The notes under the pieces were generated by a model. The model was not told the origin of the DNA. It did not search any database and was given only the letters and a program-made list of their open reading frames with translations. Both the position numbers and the translations under genes were made by a program. Shown piece after piece: positions 35,570 through 46,757 of a stretch of DNA of 64,000 nucleotides. This stretch comes from Malachius bipustulatus (lineage: Eukaryota; Arthropoda; Insecta; Coleoptera; Melyridae), in the NCBI GenBank assembly GCA_910589415.1, contig OU342630.1:21113867-21177866 (forward strand), written 5' to 3'. How positions within the stretch are numbered: the stretch's first letter is position 1; the number at the start of each line of letters is the position of its first letter.

Positions 35570-37438
35570 CCGGACACTCCTATACCTATAGCATTGCAAC
35601 AGGTTGCGTCCATTTTAGCAGCGCCACCAAGCATGAACTGGGACCACTAAAAATTAAATTTGGTGAAACATAGCGGGAGTTTTAAATATCAACGCTGAAT
35701 AGAAAAGCCCTTAAAATTAATTAGACGGAATAGACGGAGGAAATTGGGACGAAGAATTATAATACAACAATAAACAACACAGTTTTCAATATGTTTATTA
35801 TATTAACAATAATTAATAGTATATTATGCAACGAGCTTATAATGAAGGCTATTAATACGCGAGTATGATGGTTAAGATACGAGCCGTAGGCGAGTGTCTT
35901 AACCATCATAAGAGCGTATTAATAGCCATTATCTGCGAGTTCCATACACTATTTTTTCTACGACCCTTTTTTATTTCATAGAAAAGATTAAAAAATTATA
36001 TATTTTAACAATGACCCATGTACAATTGCGGATCATTGAGTTTAAGATAGGTTGCTATTTGCTTACGCATATTAGGTACCAAATTCTCTCTTCGTTGCTA
36101 AGATTATTCTGCTGAGACATGTTTTAGTATCAAGTTTAAAGGGCACTACTCACTACTGCGTAATTTTTATTATGCGAAGTTCGAATTCCGAATTTTACGC
36201 TTCGATTTTGAGAATAATTAATAATTTTAATAACTGACAGCCATTAATTACGATATTCTTTATCTGCGCAACGCGGGTCGCAGCGTTGCCGCTTTGAATA
36301 CTATATCACGGAGCGCTACGAATGATATAATACTTTATCTTCCCATCATACACGATATACCTACTTATCAAATTAATTAAGGTAACATAAAATCTTGATA
36401 AATTTTCTTTGAATGTTACTTATGTTCTAAATTAAATAAACGTTCAGAATTTTTTTTCAGAAATACAGAACTTATATCACAAGGCAATTTTTGTCGTGAG
36501 TATGACAACTCTGTGACTTCGGTTGGCTTGCCGACCCGATCGTGAGCGAAAAGGAACCGATTCGATTGCAAATGCTCCTCTGCCATTGGATAGCTTGACC
36601 AGTGCTTTAATGAAAATTTGTATCTTAATGAGACCCATTAAAGCACTGGTGATTCATATTTAATATGCATATTAAAAGTTGGGAGTAGAAAAATACTATT
36701 ACACACAATATTATTAATATCTTTAGGTAGGTATATTTCAAAAAGATTGAATCGCTATATACCTAAGTGTAAGCCTTTTATTTGCCGCAATTCCAATAAT
36801 GTGCTTCCTTGCAGTTTTAAATGTCTATTATTTGCTGGATTAACAAAATTTTCCTCTTTGAAATGATCAGTACAAAATAATATGGTGAGAAATCGGCTGC
36901 TTCGACACTCCACACTTTTTCAAAATTTCGTCATTTATCGATGTTATTATAACCTATTTCTTGTTCCTATTTCCATCAGCATAGTTATAAAATATTAAAA
37001 GAATTTATTAATATATTAATAAATTATTATTATATTAAGAATTTATACATAATTCTTTATTCCTGCGTTTGGAACACCGTGGAAAGATCTGGACATGCTT
37101 AACAATCCATAGTTGGAGCAACCGCACACAGCACATATTTTCCAGACATTATGTTCACTTTAATACAGCGGTACATTATAAATGCCTATTTAACTGCGTA
37201 CGCAACAAAATTATCCGCTGATATAATGCTTTGAGAGTAACTTTAAATTGAAATTATACTTGAAACTAAAACGTTCGATTACTAATGACAAATTATTAAT
37301 AATAATTAATTATCATTGACTACAGCTGTCAAAAACCGTGAAAAGTTACCTAACTTTGAATTTAAAAAGCTTAGTGGTCCCAGTTCCTGCATGATGGCGC
37401 TGTAAAAATGGACGGAGGTTTTGAGAGGAAGTGTCCGG
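35570..37438. mobile_element. 1.87-kb TIR element with 8-bp TSD TATTAATA
   Basis: TATTAATA at 35562-35569 and 37439-37446. Inverted ends CCGGACACTCC...GGAAGTGTCCGG continue for about 75 bases (GCGTCCATTTTAGCAGCGCC, GAACTGGGACCACTAA). No transposase ORF. It contains the 35840-35930 hairpin. Superfamily not recognised. It lies in the THAP-gene intron. Confidence 0.88.
35840..35930. repeat. Long hairpin
   Basis: GGCTATTAATACGC...TATGATGGTTAAGA, loop GAGCCGTAGGCGAG, then TCTTAACCATCATA...GCGTATTAATAGCC. The stem is about 40 bases. Confidence 0.9.
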
Positions 37439-37460
37439 TATTAATATTTTAAGGTATTTG

Positions 37461-37609
37461 TGCCCGTATTCACAAACGATAATTTCCTAAATAATTACGT
37501 AATTAATTAAATGAGTGAGATGGAGATATGCAGTTTTTTTGCAATAGAATGAGATGGGGATAATTGATTACGTAATTATTTAGGAAATTATCGTTTGTGA
37601 ATACGGGCA
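37461..37609. repeat. MITE with TTG duplication, copy 2
   Basis: Same ends as 30547-30680. Flanked by TTG at 37458-37460 and 37610-37612. A near-perfect palindrome: TTTCCTAAATAATTACGTAA and its reverse complement. Confidence 0.88.
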
Positions 37610-37612
37610 TTG

Positions 37613-39088
37613 GTATCATACCATCATACCTTACCTTAAAACTTAAAAGTCGCCGACTCAATGCAAATATTTTGGATGCAAACTTGAGCGCCCCCTGCCC
37701 TCGGAGTTCCGTAACTAAAAAGCATTTATGGCGGTGGTGGGGGTATAGCGGTTGGCGGGATATTTAAATTTAAATTATATCTTTGAATTCTGGCTATTTG
37801 GAAGTCCACATAATAATTAATTAACACAATTTTCAATAATAACGAATATACGTTACTATTGAAAAGTGCATTAATATTATTTGTGGTTAAATGAAAAGAA
37901 CATTTACTTTTATTAATAACTTTTATTAATTATTTTTTTATAGTTAAAAAGGAAACCAATTGTATAAGTTAAAAAGTATTATAAGTATCTCAAAGGTATA
38001 AAAAAAATATCTTGAAAGATTTTTAAAACTATGTAACAAATATTCCTGTTAACATACATTTTCAAATTTATTATAGTTTTTATATAAAAATACCTACATA
38101 GAATACCTCAAAAAAATAGTATCATTTATTACCTCTAAACAGATGAAAACATGGGGCATTGCTGATGAAGTATTAATCCGTTGAAATTTGCAAAATTTAA
38201 CTTTAAGGCTACAACAATAATACTTACTAAGTTCCTATTTACGTAAACTTACATAAACTTGAAAAAATTGCTGCCGAATTAATAAGCTGAAATGATCAAT
38301 CATAAATGACTAAGCTGAAATACAATATTCACTACCCGCATTACTTGGATTGAAGTAGTTAAAATTCGTTTTTTTTTTCCGTTTAATGAAACATAAAAAC
38401 TCCGGCAGCTCCCGTATTTCTTCTTGAAGTCCACCAGTTCACCATATATGGAGACTTTTCTGTCATTCAGTGAATACGTTCATGTTCGGGGACCCTTTCA
38501 CTGCTAATGTGGAACCTGTGAAAGAAATTCTATATTCAAACAATCGTACTTATAACATATTATAAATGATGAAAAATTGATATAAGTACCACAAAGCACA
38601 TTTCTAACTATTTATATCTTTTACTTACCAGATTAAATTACTGCTGTCTTTCAATGATATTTTCTGGACTTATTTAAGCACTGCAAATCACCCAAATAAC
38701 ATTGAACACGACGCAAATCGAATTTGTTTGTATTTATTTTATTAGTTGTCAAATAGTTTCCAAGGAAAAGAAAGCGAAGTCCGATTGATCATGATGCCTA
38801 ACGGGTAATAACGAAATTCAAATTATCTTAGACGGCAGCGCCCCCTGCCCCTGGGGTACCGCAACTAAATTCAATGTTCAAGGACATATTATATCTGAGT
38901 TGGAGGGCCCTGGTTTCGATTAACATTTTCACTGACGGAGATGCGACAAACAGAAATTTTCCTCCAAACGTAAGTTTCTGCTTGCCTTTTCTCTGAAATT
39001 GCTTTTTTATAGTAGGTAATGTCAGTTACTGTTATTTCAACCCCGAGGTATAACTACATATTTTATATTAACTATAATTCACTTTAAG
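37613..39088. other. Rest of the THAP-gene intron
   Basis: No gene seen. AGCGCCCCCTGCCCTCGGAG at 37690 and AGCGCCCCCTGCCCCTGGGG at 38838 are parts of a repeated unit (followed by CCG.AACTAAA in both). Confidence 0.5.
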
Positions 39089-41191
39089 TGATGGAGGTAA
39101 ACCTTGGCAGCCTACGAAGTATTCCAAAATCTGCTCTCTGCATTTTGAAAGAGGTTACAAATCACAGGACCCAAGGGAAGCAGCATACAATCCAACAATT
39201 TTCCCCAAAATTTACAGACAAAATGTTTTTGAGAGCGCAAATCGCGAAAGAAGAATGAAGTTGACGAATAAGAAACATAGTTTTGAAAACACAACTTCTG
39301 CTTCTCTAGATTTTAAAGAAGGTAGAGTTGAACATTTATTCCTTATTTTCAAGAAGAAAAGTAGTGAGGAATTATTTGGAAAACATCCACATTCTAACTG
39401 TCAAATTTTTTTCCCGGAAGAAATTGCAGTTGCAAATGATGAGGCAAGCTTTCCACCCAACGTGCACGAGGCTTCTACACAAACAGATCCCGATTATACT
39501 ATCGACGATGCAGAAGCCACCTTTTGCTATGTGTGACAAGACTCATCTTGTTGCGAAGTTTCTACCCAGTCGTGCATCCCTGTACAGGATCCATCACAGA
39601 AGATTAGAAAAAATGTAATTATACTGCTCCAAAAGTAGTCGACAGAAAAAATGTTCGAGTTGGACCTGAGAAACCCTACAGAGCTGGATTCACTGGATTC
39701 TCCGATGTTAAAACTAATGAAAACATGAAACAATTAGGTGGAGTTACTTTGGCTGTTTTCGACTCTCTGTTGGGATTCATTAAACCTAAAGAGCATGGTC
39801 AACCGAAATATTATAGAAAACGTGATGCTGAAAACAGACTCTTGTTATTTCTAATGAAAATGAAACTTGCATTAACTTTTTCATCTCTCGCTTTGTTGTT
39901 TCATGTTTCTGCACAAACTGCATCAACAATTTTATATGGTGTCCTTGATACTGTTTATGAACATTTTAAAACTTGGGTATTTTGGCCTAGCGGAGAAGCT
40001 GTGAATGCAACAATGCCCGTCGTATTTAAGAATTACCCGAAATGTCGTGCAATCATCGATTGTACTGAGATACATACCGACTCACCACCGACTGTTGAGC
40101 AACGGGCATTGATGTATTCATCATATAAGTCAAATTTTACAGTGAAATATTTGATTGCTATAAGTCCATCCGGATTTATTTCTTTTGTATCAAAAGGATA
40201 TGGTGGTAGATCAACTGATGGCTTCATTGTTAATGATTCTGGGTTTATAAATTTAGTCGAGCCAGGTGATGAAATCATGGCCGACAAGGGTTTTCCTCAA
40301 ATAAAAACAGAATTGTTCAAACGACAATGTGTCTTGGTCATGCCACCGTTTGCTTTCAATCCGCAATTTACAACAGAAGAAGTGCTTGAAGGTCATTCAA
40401 TTGCAAGTGTACGAATTCATATTGAGTAAGCGATTCAACGCGTCAAAATTTTCAAAATTTTGGATCATGTCAACATTGAATTGCTCTCAAAAATTGATAA
40501 AATAATGCATGTTGCGTGTTGTCTAGCTAACAGCAAAGAACCAATTTTGAGAAATAATAGTAATGAATAAGAAGCAAACTGTAAAATCGTAACGACTTTT
40601 TATTAAATATATCAGGAAAATCTGAATATCAACACCATTATTTTTTTTTTTTCTTATAACTATCTAATAGAAATTATATGTATAAAAAATCTACAGCAAT
40701 AAATAAGTTTTTTCTGCGACGGGCTAAAAGTTTGACCTTTTTTCCCCGTTGACGGGTAGAAAAATGCCTCATTATATGAGCTGCATCTTATCGGGGAAAA
40801 ATGAGTACTTTTTTCCCCGAAATGGCGGCTTAGGTATGGCTACGATTAACATGCAGATATCATTAAATTTTTATCAAATACGTATATAGCGAAAGTTACC
40901 TTATTATCCAAATGGCAATTATTAAGGGAATTTTCATAACAATCACTATCCATATTAATAAATTCACTCATTGAGACCTTACAAGAATCTTTGCAAAACT
41001 ATCTAAAATTTTAATTAAATTATGACGTTTATCGTTTCGTTACCAGGCAACGTCGATTACGATAAAAGACAGTTTGAAAATCCAAGTTTAACATAAATCA
41101 TTTTTCCGACATAATTTTCAGTTATCTAACTACGTTTTTCGACATTCTAACATTGATATTTCTTCTCGCAGAAAAAAATTGTATATTACAC

Positions 41192-41296
41192 ACAAGAAAA
41201 AAGTGCGATGTTAGCTCTCGAAGTGTTTGTCCCCTCCGCTAGCGCGTCGGGGACGAAATCACATCTCGAGCTAAAATCTATCACTTTTTCTCTTGT
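41192..41296. repeat. Hairpin with GC-rich loop
   Basis: ACAAGAAAAAAGTGCGAT, TTAGCTCTCGAAGTG, GTCCCC, loop TCCGCTAGCGCGTC, then the imperfect complement through CACTTTTTCTCTTGT. Non-coding. Confidence 0.85.
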
Positions 41297-41759
41297 ATAA
41301 TAAATAACTATTTTCTACTCCCTTGAATAATATTCCTATTATTAGAGCTTTTTAGATGAATTATGAAGGTTATTATTCAAATTTTAATTCTTAACCTTCG
41401 CCCTTTTCTTAACGATTTAGAACGAAAGCAGTCGAGACCGACTGCTTGGAAATGACTTTTAATAATTATTGTAGTCATAATAAATTCAAAAATCTATAGG
41501 TACACTGCCAAATAATAATTTTAAAAAGGTTTTATTACATCCAAATGAGCTGTCAAGAATTGCAAAGCAAGGTTACACTGCCGCACAGAACTGCGGAAAA
41601 AATCCACGAGGCGGCGCGCGCTTCGCGAACAGCCGATACTTACCGTATTTTTCTTCAATAATTTCAATTCTCGATGTTTACTGACGTTGATGACAGTGTC
41701 AATTTGACAGCGCCGCGTTCCTTTAGAAGCAGCCCATACTCCATACTCACCTACTTACC

Positions 41760-42600
41760 GCTCCAAACCTCTTTGAAAAGCCACTTTTCTTCAATTAAAA
41801 GTGATGTTCTTGTTTAACTTTTCCCACATTTGAAGAAAAAATAGTATTATTTTATTTGGAGGAAAAGTTACTTTTTATCCTACCCCATAAGAAAATTGAA
41901 CTTTCTCGACTGCATGCCCCCGGAGAAAGTGCCACTTTTCCTGCCTAGGCGGTAAAATTATTTTTATATTTTCACGCTAGAGGACCACCCAATTGCAATT
42001 GAATGCTATTTCCAGAGGGAACCAATAGCAAGCAAGCTTATAGCTGTATGTCAATCTGTCAATGTCAATAGACCAGCAAGACCCAGCAAATTAAATACCA
42101 ATAGTGAGGTACTGATGTCAAATTTATCCAAACAAAGAATTTCTTTCAATAATAATTATTGTAATATTCAAAATCCAACGTTCACTATTAATGTTATCCA
42201 TAAATAAATGAATAAATTACTGATTGTAATTGTAATTTAACTAATCTACGCTTACTGATAGTAATGTATTAAGCAAACATCATATGTAGGTATTCAATAA
42301 ATTTTCTTTCAAAACAAATTTTTTTCAAAAAAAAAAATATTATTATTATTATTGTGTAGGATAAAAAATTATGTGTAAACCATGGCGGTAAAGTGTCTTT
42401 TCAGGCCTCAAGAAGTGGCCAGCCTCGGCTGCGCCTCGCCTGACCATATCTTCTTGAGGCCTGAAAAGTGCCACTTTACCGCCTAGGTATACAATATACT
42501 ATTTCATGGCTTGCTCTCTATCATCAGCCTCACTTCGTTCGGCTGATAAACACGAGCGCGCCATGAAAAGTGTCACTTTCCCTCCGTATAAAATAATATA
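41760..42600. repeat. Cluster of hairpins with AAAAGTGCCACTTT ends
   Basis: Hairpins at 42384-42482 (GGCGGTAAAGTG, GGCCTCAAGAAG, loop with CCTCGGCTGCGCCTCGCC) and 42502-42569 (TTTCATGGC...GCCATGAAA, loop CACTTCGTTCGGC). The word AAAGTGCCACTTTTCCTGCC at 41927, AAAAGTGCCACTTTACCGCC at 42464 and AAAAGTGTCACTTTCCCTCC at 42566 repeats with CCTAGG nearby. No gene. Confidence 0.8.
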
Positions 42601-42669
42601 CTATTAGTTGATGAGCTATGATTAGAAACTTGAAAGTCTATTAATCCCTGATCCGATAATTCTGACTAA

Positions 42670-42818
42670 CGCCCGTATTCACAAACGATAATTTCCTAAA
42701 TAATTACGTAATCAATTATCCCCATCTCATTCTATTGCAAAAAAACTGCATATCTCCATCTCACTCATTTAAATAATTACGTAATTATTTAGGAAATTAT
42801 CGTTTGTGAATACGGGCA
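42670..42818. repeat. MITE, copy 3
   Basis: CGCCCGTATTCACAAACGAT at the left, ATCGTTTGTGAATACGGGCA at the right, the same family as 30547 and 37461. Flanks are TAA and TTA, so the duplication is not exact. Confidence 0.85.
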
Positions 42819-43009
42819 TTAGTATAGAAGGTGGCAAATAAAAGCAAATTCTTTAGGAGTTTATATCGTCGGTATTTTTGTTATTTCATCTTTCTTAAAG
42901 GGGCGGGAAAAGAAAAAAAAAACGTTAAAATCATTTAATTCATCCATGTTCATATCCCGACCGGCATTTAATCGTGAAATCCAAGTTGTTATTATTATGT
43001 AAACTTCGA

Positions 43010-43330
43010 TAAGTGGAATACCCTCATTCTTATTTCGTGTTAACCATTCTGATTGCAGCTAATCGATAAAGGGACAAGAAAAGCGATAAGAACCGTGTCG
43101 TGAACTTGACCTGGTAGCTGCGACCGACTGAAGGTATAAAAACGGTCTTATATCTTCAAGTCGACTACGACCTGCTGGCGACGTATCTAAACATTTGAAA
43201 TAATCCAAAGGAATTATTAAAGTTATTAATTTCGTATGCTGCTATAATATTTTATGGAGCTAATAAATTTATGTTTTATATTTTAATGTTGTGTATAAAT
43301 TTGTGAAAGTCTACCCATATCCCGTCTGGC
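43010..43330 (+). other. Possible solo LTR or promoter-bearing repeat
   Basis: A TATA-like box (GGTATAAAAACGG, about 43134), followed about 125 bases later by AATAAATTT (about 43264), in a GC-rich-then-AT-rich layout like an LTR. No partner LTR or coding region was found, so this is a weak call. Confidence 0.3.
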
Positions 43331-44219
43331 ATTAGTAAATGAAATAATTAACAAAATAATTAATACGTCCTCTCCAAAAAAAGGAGAGACGTTACCAAGA
43401 TTTTCCAGAAAGGGAGACGAGACGTCACCTTTAAACTGCCACAAGAGGAAGCGCTCTGGGTCAACATCAGCTGGAGGAAGGGGATCTGCCTTACCTTGAT
43501 CCCCTCAAAATCCTCAAGTTTCTTAAGAAAACGGACTTAGAGAGGGTGCTTCATTAATGCAATTCCATACCAGGGGAAGCATTTTTTATCATTTATAAGA
43601 GTTGTTGAACCTATCCTGGGACACACTGTATGAAAATTTTAATGGAGGCTTTAAAATATTTTGCCTTTTGTTTCAAAATTCAATTTATAGGGCAATTGAA
43701 AGTTGAAATAATAGATACAATAGTTAAAATAAAGGACAGCTGTTGAAAGTAGAAACTAGAGTTTGGTAAAGTTCGAGTTCAAAATAAGTTCAAAGTTGAG
43801 TTTGAAAAACTGTTAACAAAAGAGTTCGCCGTTCGTTGGAATTTTTTGACCAGGTCAAATTCGAGTTCTGTTGAAAAAATTCATGGTCTTACAAGTCTAC
43901 TAATTAGACATTAACTTTTGTTCCAATATTAATGTAGGGATTCCTGTTTCGAACCTCATTAAGTTTAGTGCAACTAAATTAAATACAGCAAACCCTCGTT
44001 AACACGAACTCCAAGGGATCAGAAAATACAGGTATTCGTGTTATAAAAATTCATGTTAACGAAATTAGAGGATAACCTCATAGTGATCTTGAACAAATAA
44101 TTATTTACTGTTATAAAAAAGCTAATATCTCAATGAAGAAACAACATTCTAGAATAAAAATTCTGTTCCCTAATTATTATTGTTTAATGAAGTCAGTAAA
44201 AAATATGTAATAACTATAT

Positions 44220-44640
44220 TGTTACAGGTCTCACACTTATTAATACCAAATTAAAGTCTTAAAAATTCTTCATTCTCCAACACAGCTATAACTTATAGCA
44301 ATAACTTTCAAATCTAAAATAATCAGCTGTCCTCTTATTTCCATACAGATATTACACAACTAATGCTCTTCCACCACTTGCCACTTTATTCTGTCTTCTA
44401 CTTCACAATTCACTTTCACATACAAGATACGACTAGATTGCCGACAGCTCTTCTTATACCCGTTGGCCGTGGAGCCTAGAAATGTCAGATAGTTCACGCA
44501 GAGTTCTAGGCAATCTCGAACATGTGTAGAATGCGGAATAATTCTGGTATTTATAGAACTGTCAGCTGCACTCTCCCACTGACCGGCAATGTGTCATTCC
44601 TGTCATGTCACTGGAATTGTGGCGAAAGGTGACATTTTAA
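44220..44640 (-). repeat. Solo LTR of the 2110 Gypsy family
   Basis: On the minus strand it reads from ATGTCACCTTTCGCCACAAT to TAAGTGTGAGACCTGTAAC, matching the two LTRs at 2110 and 4262 along its length, including the TATA region and AGAGGACAGCTGATTATT. No internal Gypsy sequence adjoins it. It cuts off the 5' part of the LINE that follows. Confidence 0.85.
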
Positions 44641-46304
44641 GAGGCACTTTTACAGTACTCCAGCGCGGGTAACACAAAAATTATTAATGTTAGGCGACTA
44701 AATCGACGTATGGCAGTAACTGGTAAGGAGGGTGAATTTGAATTTATCCCTACAACCACAGTTTTGTTTACGTTTACAGGTACGAGTATCCCTATAGGTT
44801 CATTGAAATTTTTAGACTTCCGATGCCAGTCGAAACCTATATGATACCAGTTGTCCAATGCTATAATTGTTTCCTATACGGCATGTTAAGAAAAACTGCA
44901 ACGGGAAAGCGAAGTGTAAGAACTGTGGCACTATAGAGGCTCACGACATCACCCTATGTAACACCAGATGTATACATTGCTCTTCCGACTCGCATCAGTC
45001 GGTCAGCAAACATTGCCCCGAGTTAGAAAGACAAAAGCTTATTAGGGAAATTATGTCAGTTCACAACTTGTCATTCTTCGATGCTAATTTAAGAGTCCCA
45101 AAAAACAAAAACAATAACAGGTTGGTAATAAACAATCCAAATGACTTCCCATCTCTCAGACGTGGACACCCGGAAGAACAAATTACTGTCTCTCAGAGAC
45201 AAAACTACCTTGCAAATCCGAGTAATACCTATAGTAAAATAGCTAGCAAACGTAAAGCAAGCTCCCCTGTGGAGCTGCAACCTAAGGTAATACTTAAAAC
45301 CACAACAGCTCCAGGTTATGATAGAACAGCTCACAATGACTGTCTCTTCTACCCTAACTCCAGGGTTGTCTCACAGCCAAACAAACAACAAACATCCCTG
45401 CCCCAAACTAATGAAAAAACTAGCCAACAATTGGAAATTACTGAGGGGCTAAACCAAATTCTTAGCATTTATCAAAACTTGACCTTACCTCAAGAAAAGT
45501 ATGTACTTGATAGTTTTCATGAAATCATAGTCCCTAAGGGCTCAAGGGATGCAGGTAGCAATGATGCAAGATCCAGGGATGATGGCATGTCCTGTGGGGA
45601 ATCAGATGCATCCTCATTTTAATTATCCCTCTAGTTCCCTTCTAAAGGTTATGCAGTGGAACATCTCCCGCTGCAAAAGTAAAAAAAAATCATCTGATAA
45701 GACTAATCAATGGATATAATCCAGATGTTATCTTTTTAAATGAAACATGGCTAAGACCTGCAGACAATTTCCGCGTCAAGGGCTTTTTTAGCCTGCGACA
45801 AGACCGTGGAGATGGATATGGAGGCGTAATGACCTTCATCAGGAATACCCTGCCGTTCACACATAAAAATATCAGTAATCCCCATCAACCCGCCCGATGC
45901 CAGACTATTGCCATTCAAATACAAGGTATAACGTTATTTAATATCTACAACCCCCCTGATAGTAGAATAACTGTCCAATTCTGGGAAAGTTATGTGAGAT
46001 CATGTGGTACACACGTACTACTGATGGGCGACCTCAACGCCTACCACCCCCTATGGGACACCACGCCTGCAAATCGAAGTGGCAGGATCATCCATGCCTC
46101 TCTTGATGACTTAAATTTAGTGATACTAAATGATGGAAAACCAACTTTAGTGAAACCTCCTACAAACCCACATACCAGTGCGCTCGATTTAACTGTATGC
46201 TCGTCTAATCTGGCTGCGAGTGCAACCTAGTGTGTCCTTGATGACCCAAGCACTAGTACTCACTACCCCCCTCTCTGTACAGTTAAAACCACTGCACTAC
46301 CTAC
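44641..46304 (+). pseudogene. Jockey-like LINE: ORF1 and endonuclease, truncated
   Basis: ORF1 starts in an RNA-binding region (about 44760: VLFTFTGTSIP) and continues with zinc knuckles: CYNC before a one-base frameshift near 44882, then CKNCGTIEAHDITLC and CIHCSSDSHQSVSKHC at 44867-45622, followed by a low-complexity tail. ORF2 begins near 45645 with an APE-type endonuclease: MQWNISR, DVIFLNETWLRP, GYGGVMTFIR, LMGDLNAYHPLWD, TSALDLTVCS. There is a frameshift in the A-tract near 45683 and a stop at 46228. The RT is missing: the copy is cut by the hAT end at 46305. Confidence 0.9.
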
Positions 46305-46716
46305 CAGGGGTGGATGGGCCCAGGGGGAAAAAGGGAATTTTCCCCCTGGGCCGGTTAGATTTGTAAATTTTGGGCCGGTAGAATAAAAAGCAAAAAATAT
46401 TTGGGCCTGTATAGTTAAAACGATATAGTTTTAACACGTTGAGCACGGCGAGGCATCACATTGATGCCTCACTGAATTGTTCATCGGGCCGGCGAGACAT
46501 CTATGAGTGTCTCATGTGAAAAGGATTTCGGGATGGTATGGCTCAGTCTGATGTCTCACTGTAATGCTGTATGCATGGAATACGTAGGATAGCCGTCTAT
46601 AGGAACAGTATCTGCCAACCCATCCTTGAATTTTTATTATACTACTCAATTTACTGATTTTAGAGAACAGCATGGGTGGTCTGTGTGAGATATAAGTGTT
46701 ATAACGTACAATTTAG

Positions 46717-46719
46717 TGT

Positions 46720-46757
<38 letters not shown>

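Larger units (their letters stand above)
34410..40570 (+). pseudogene. THAP-domain DDE_4 transposase gene (spliced, decayed)
   Basis: Exon 1 (34410-34573) codes VCCIMGCKSRESRNPELS, FYGFPTKSWEIERRKKW and IVAVCRI. It ends at a GTGAGT donor and joins an acceptor at 39089 to give DGGKPWQPTKYSKICSLHFE, restoring the C2CH THAP zinc finger. After a spacer, 39725-40429 carries a DDE_4/HARBI1-like catalytic core: AIIDCTEI, VSKGYGGRSTDGF and IMADKGFPQ. Disruptions: a TGA at 39534-39536 with frame changes to about 39720, and a TAA at 40427-40429 just after the HIE of the last catalytic block. In-frame coding resumes (AIQRVKIFKIL) to a stop at 40568. The THAP part would bind DNA and the DDE part would cut it. 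THAP plus DDE_4 proteins are known from insect transposons and from domesticated genes. The 4.5-kb intron contains the 35570-37438 element. Confidence 0.82.

Noticed and set aside
39527..40287. Minus-strand ORFs over the DDE_4 core
   Set aside because: Antisense of the plus-strand transposase.
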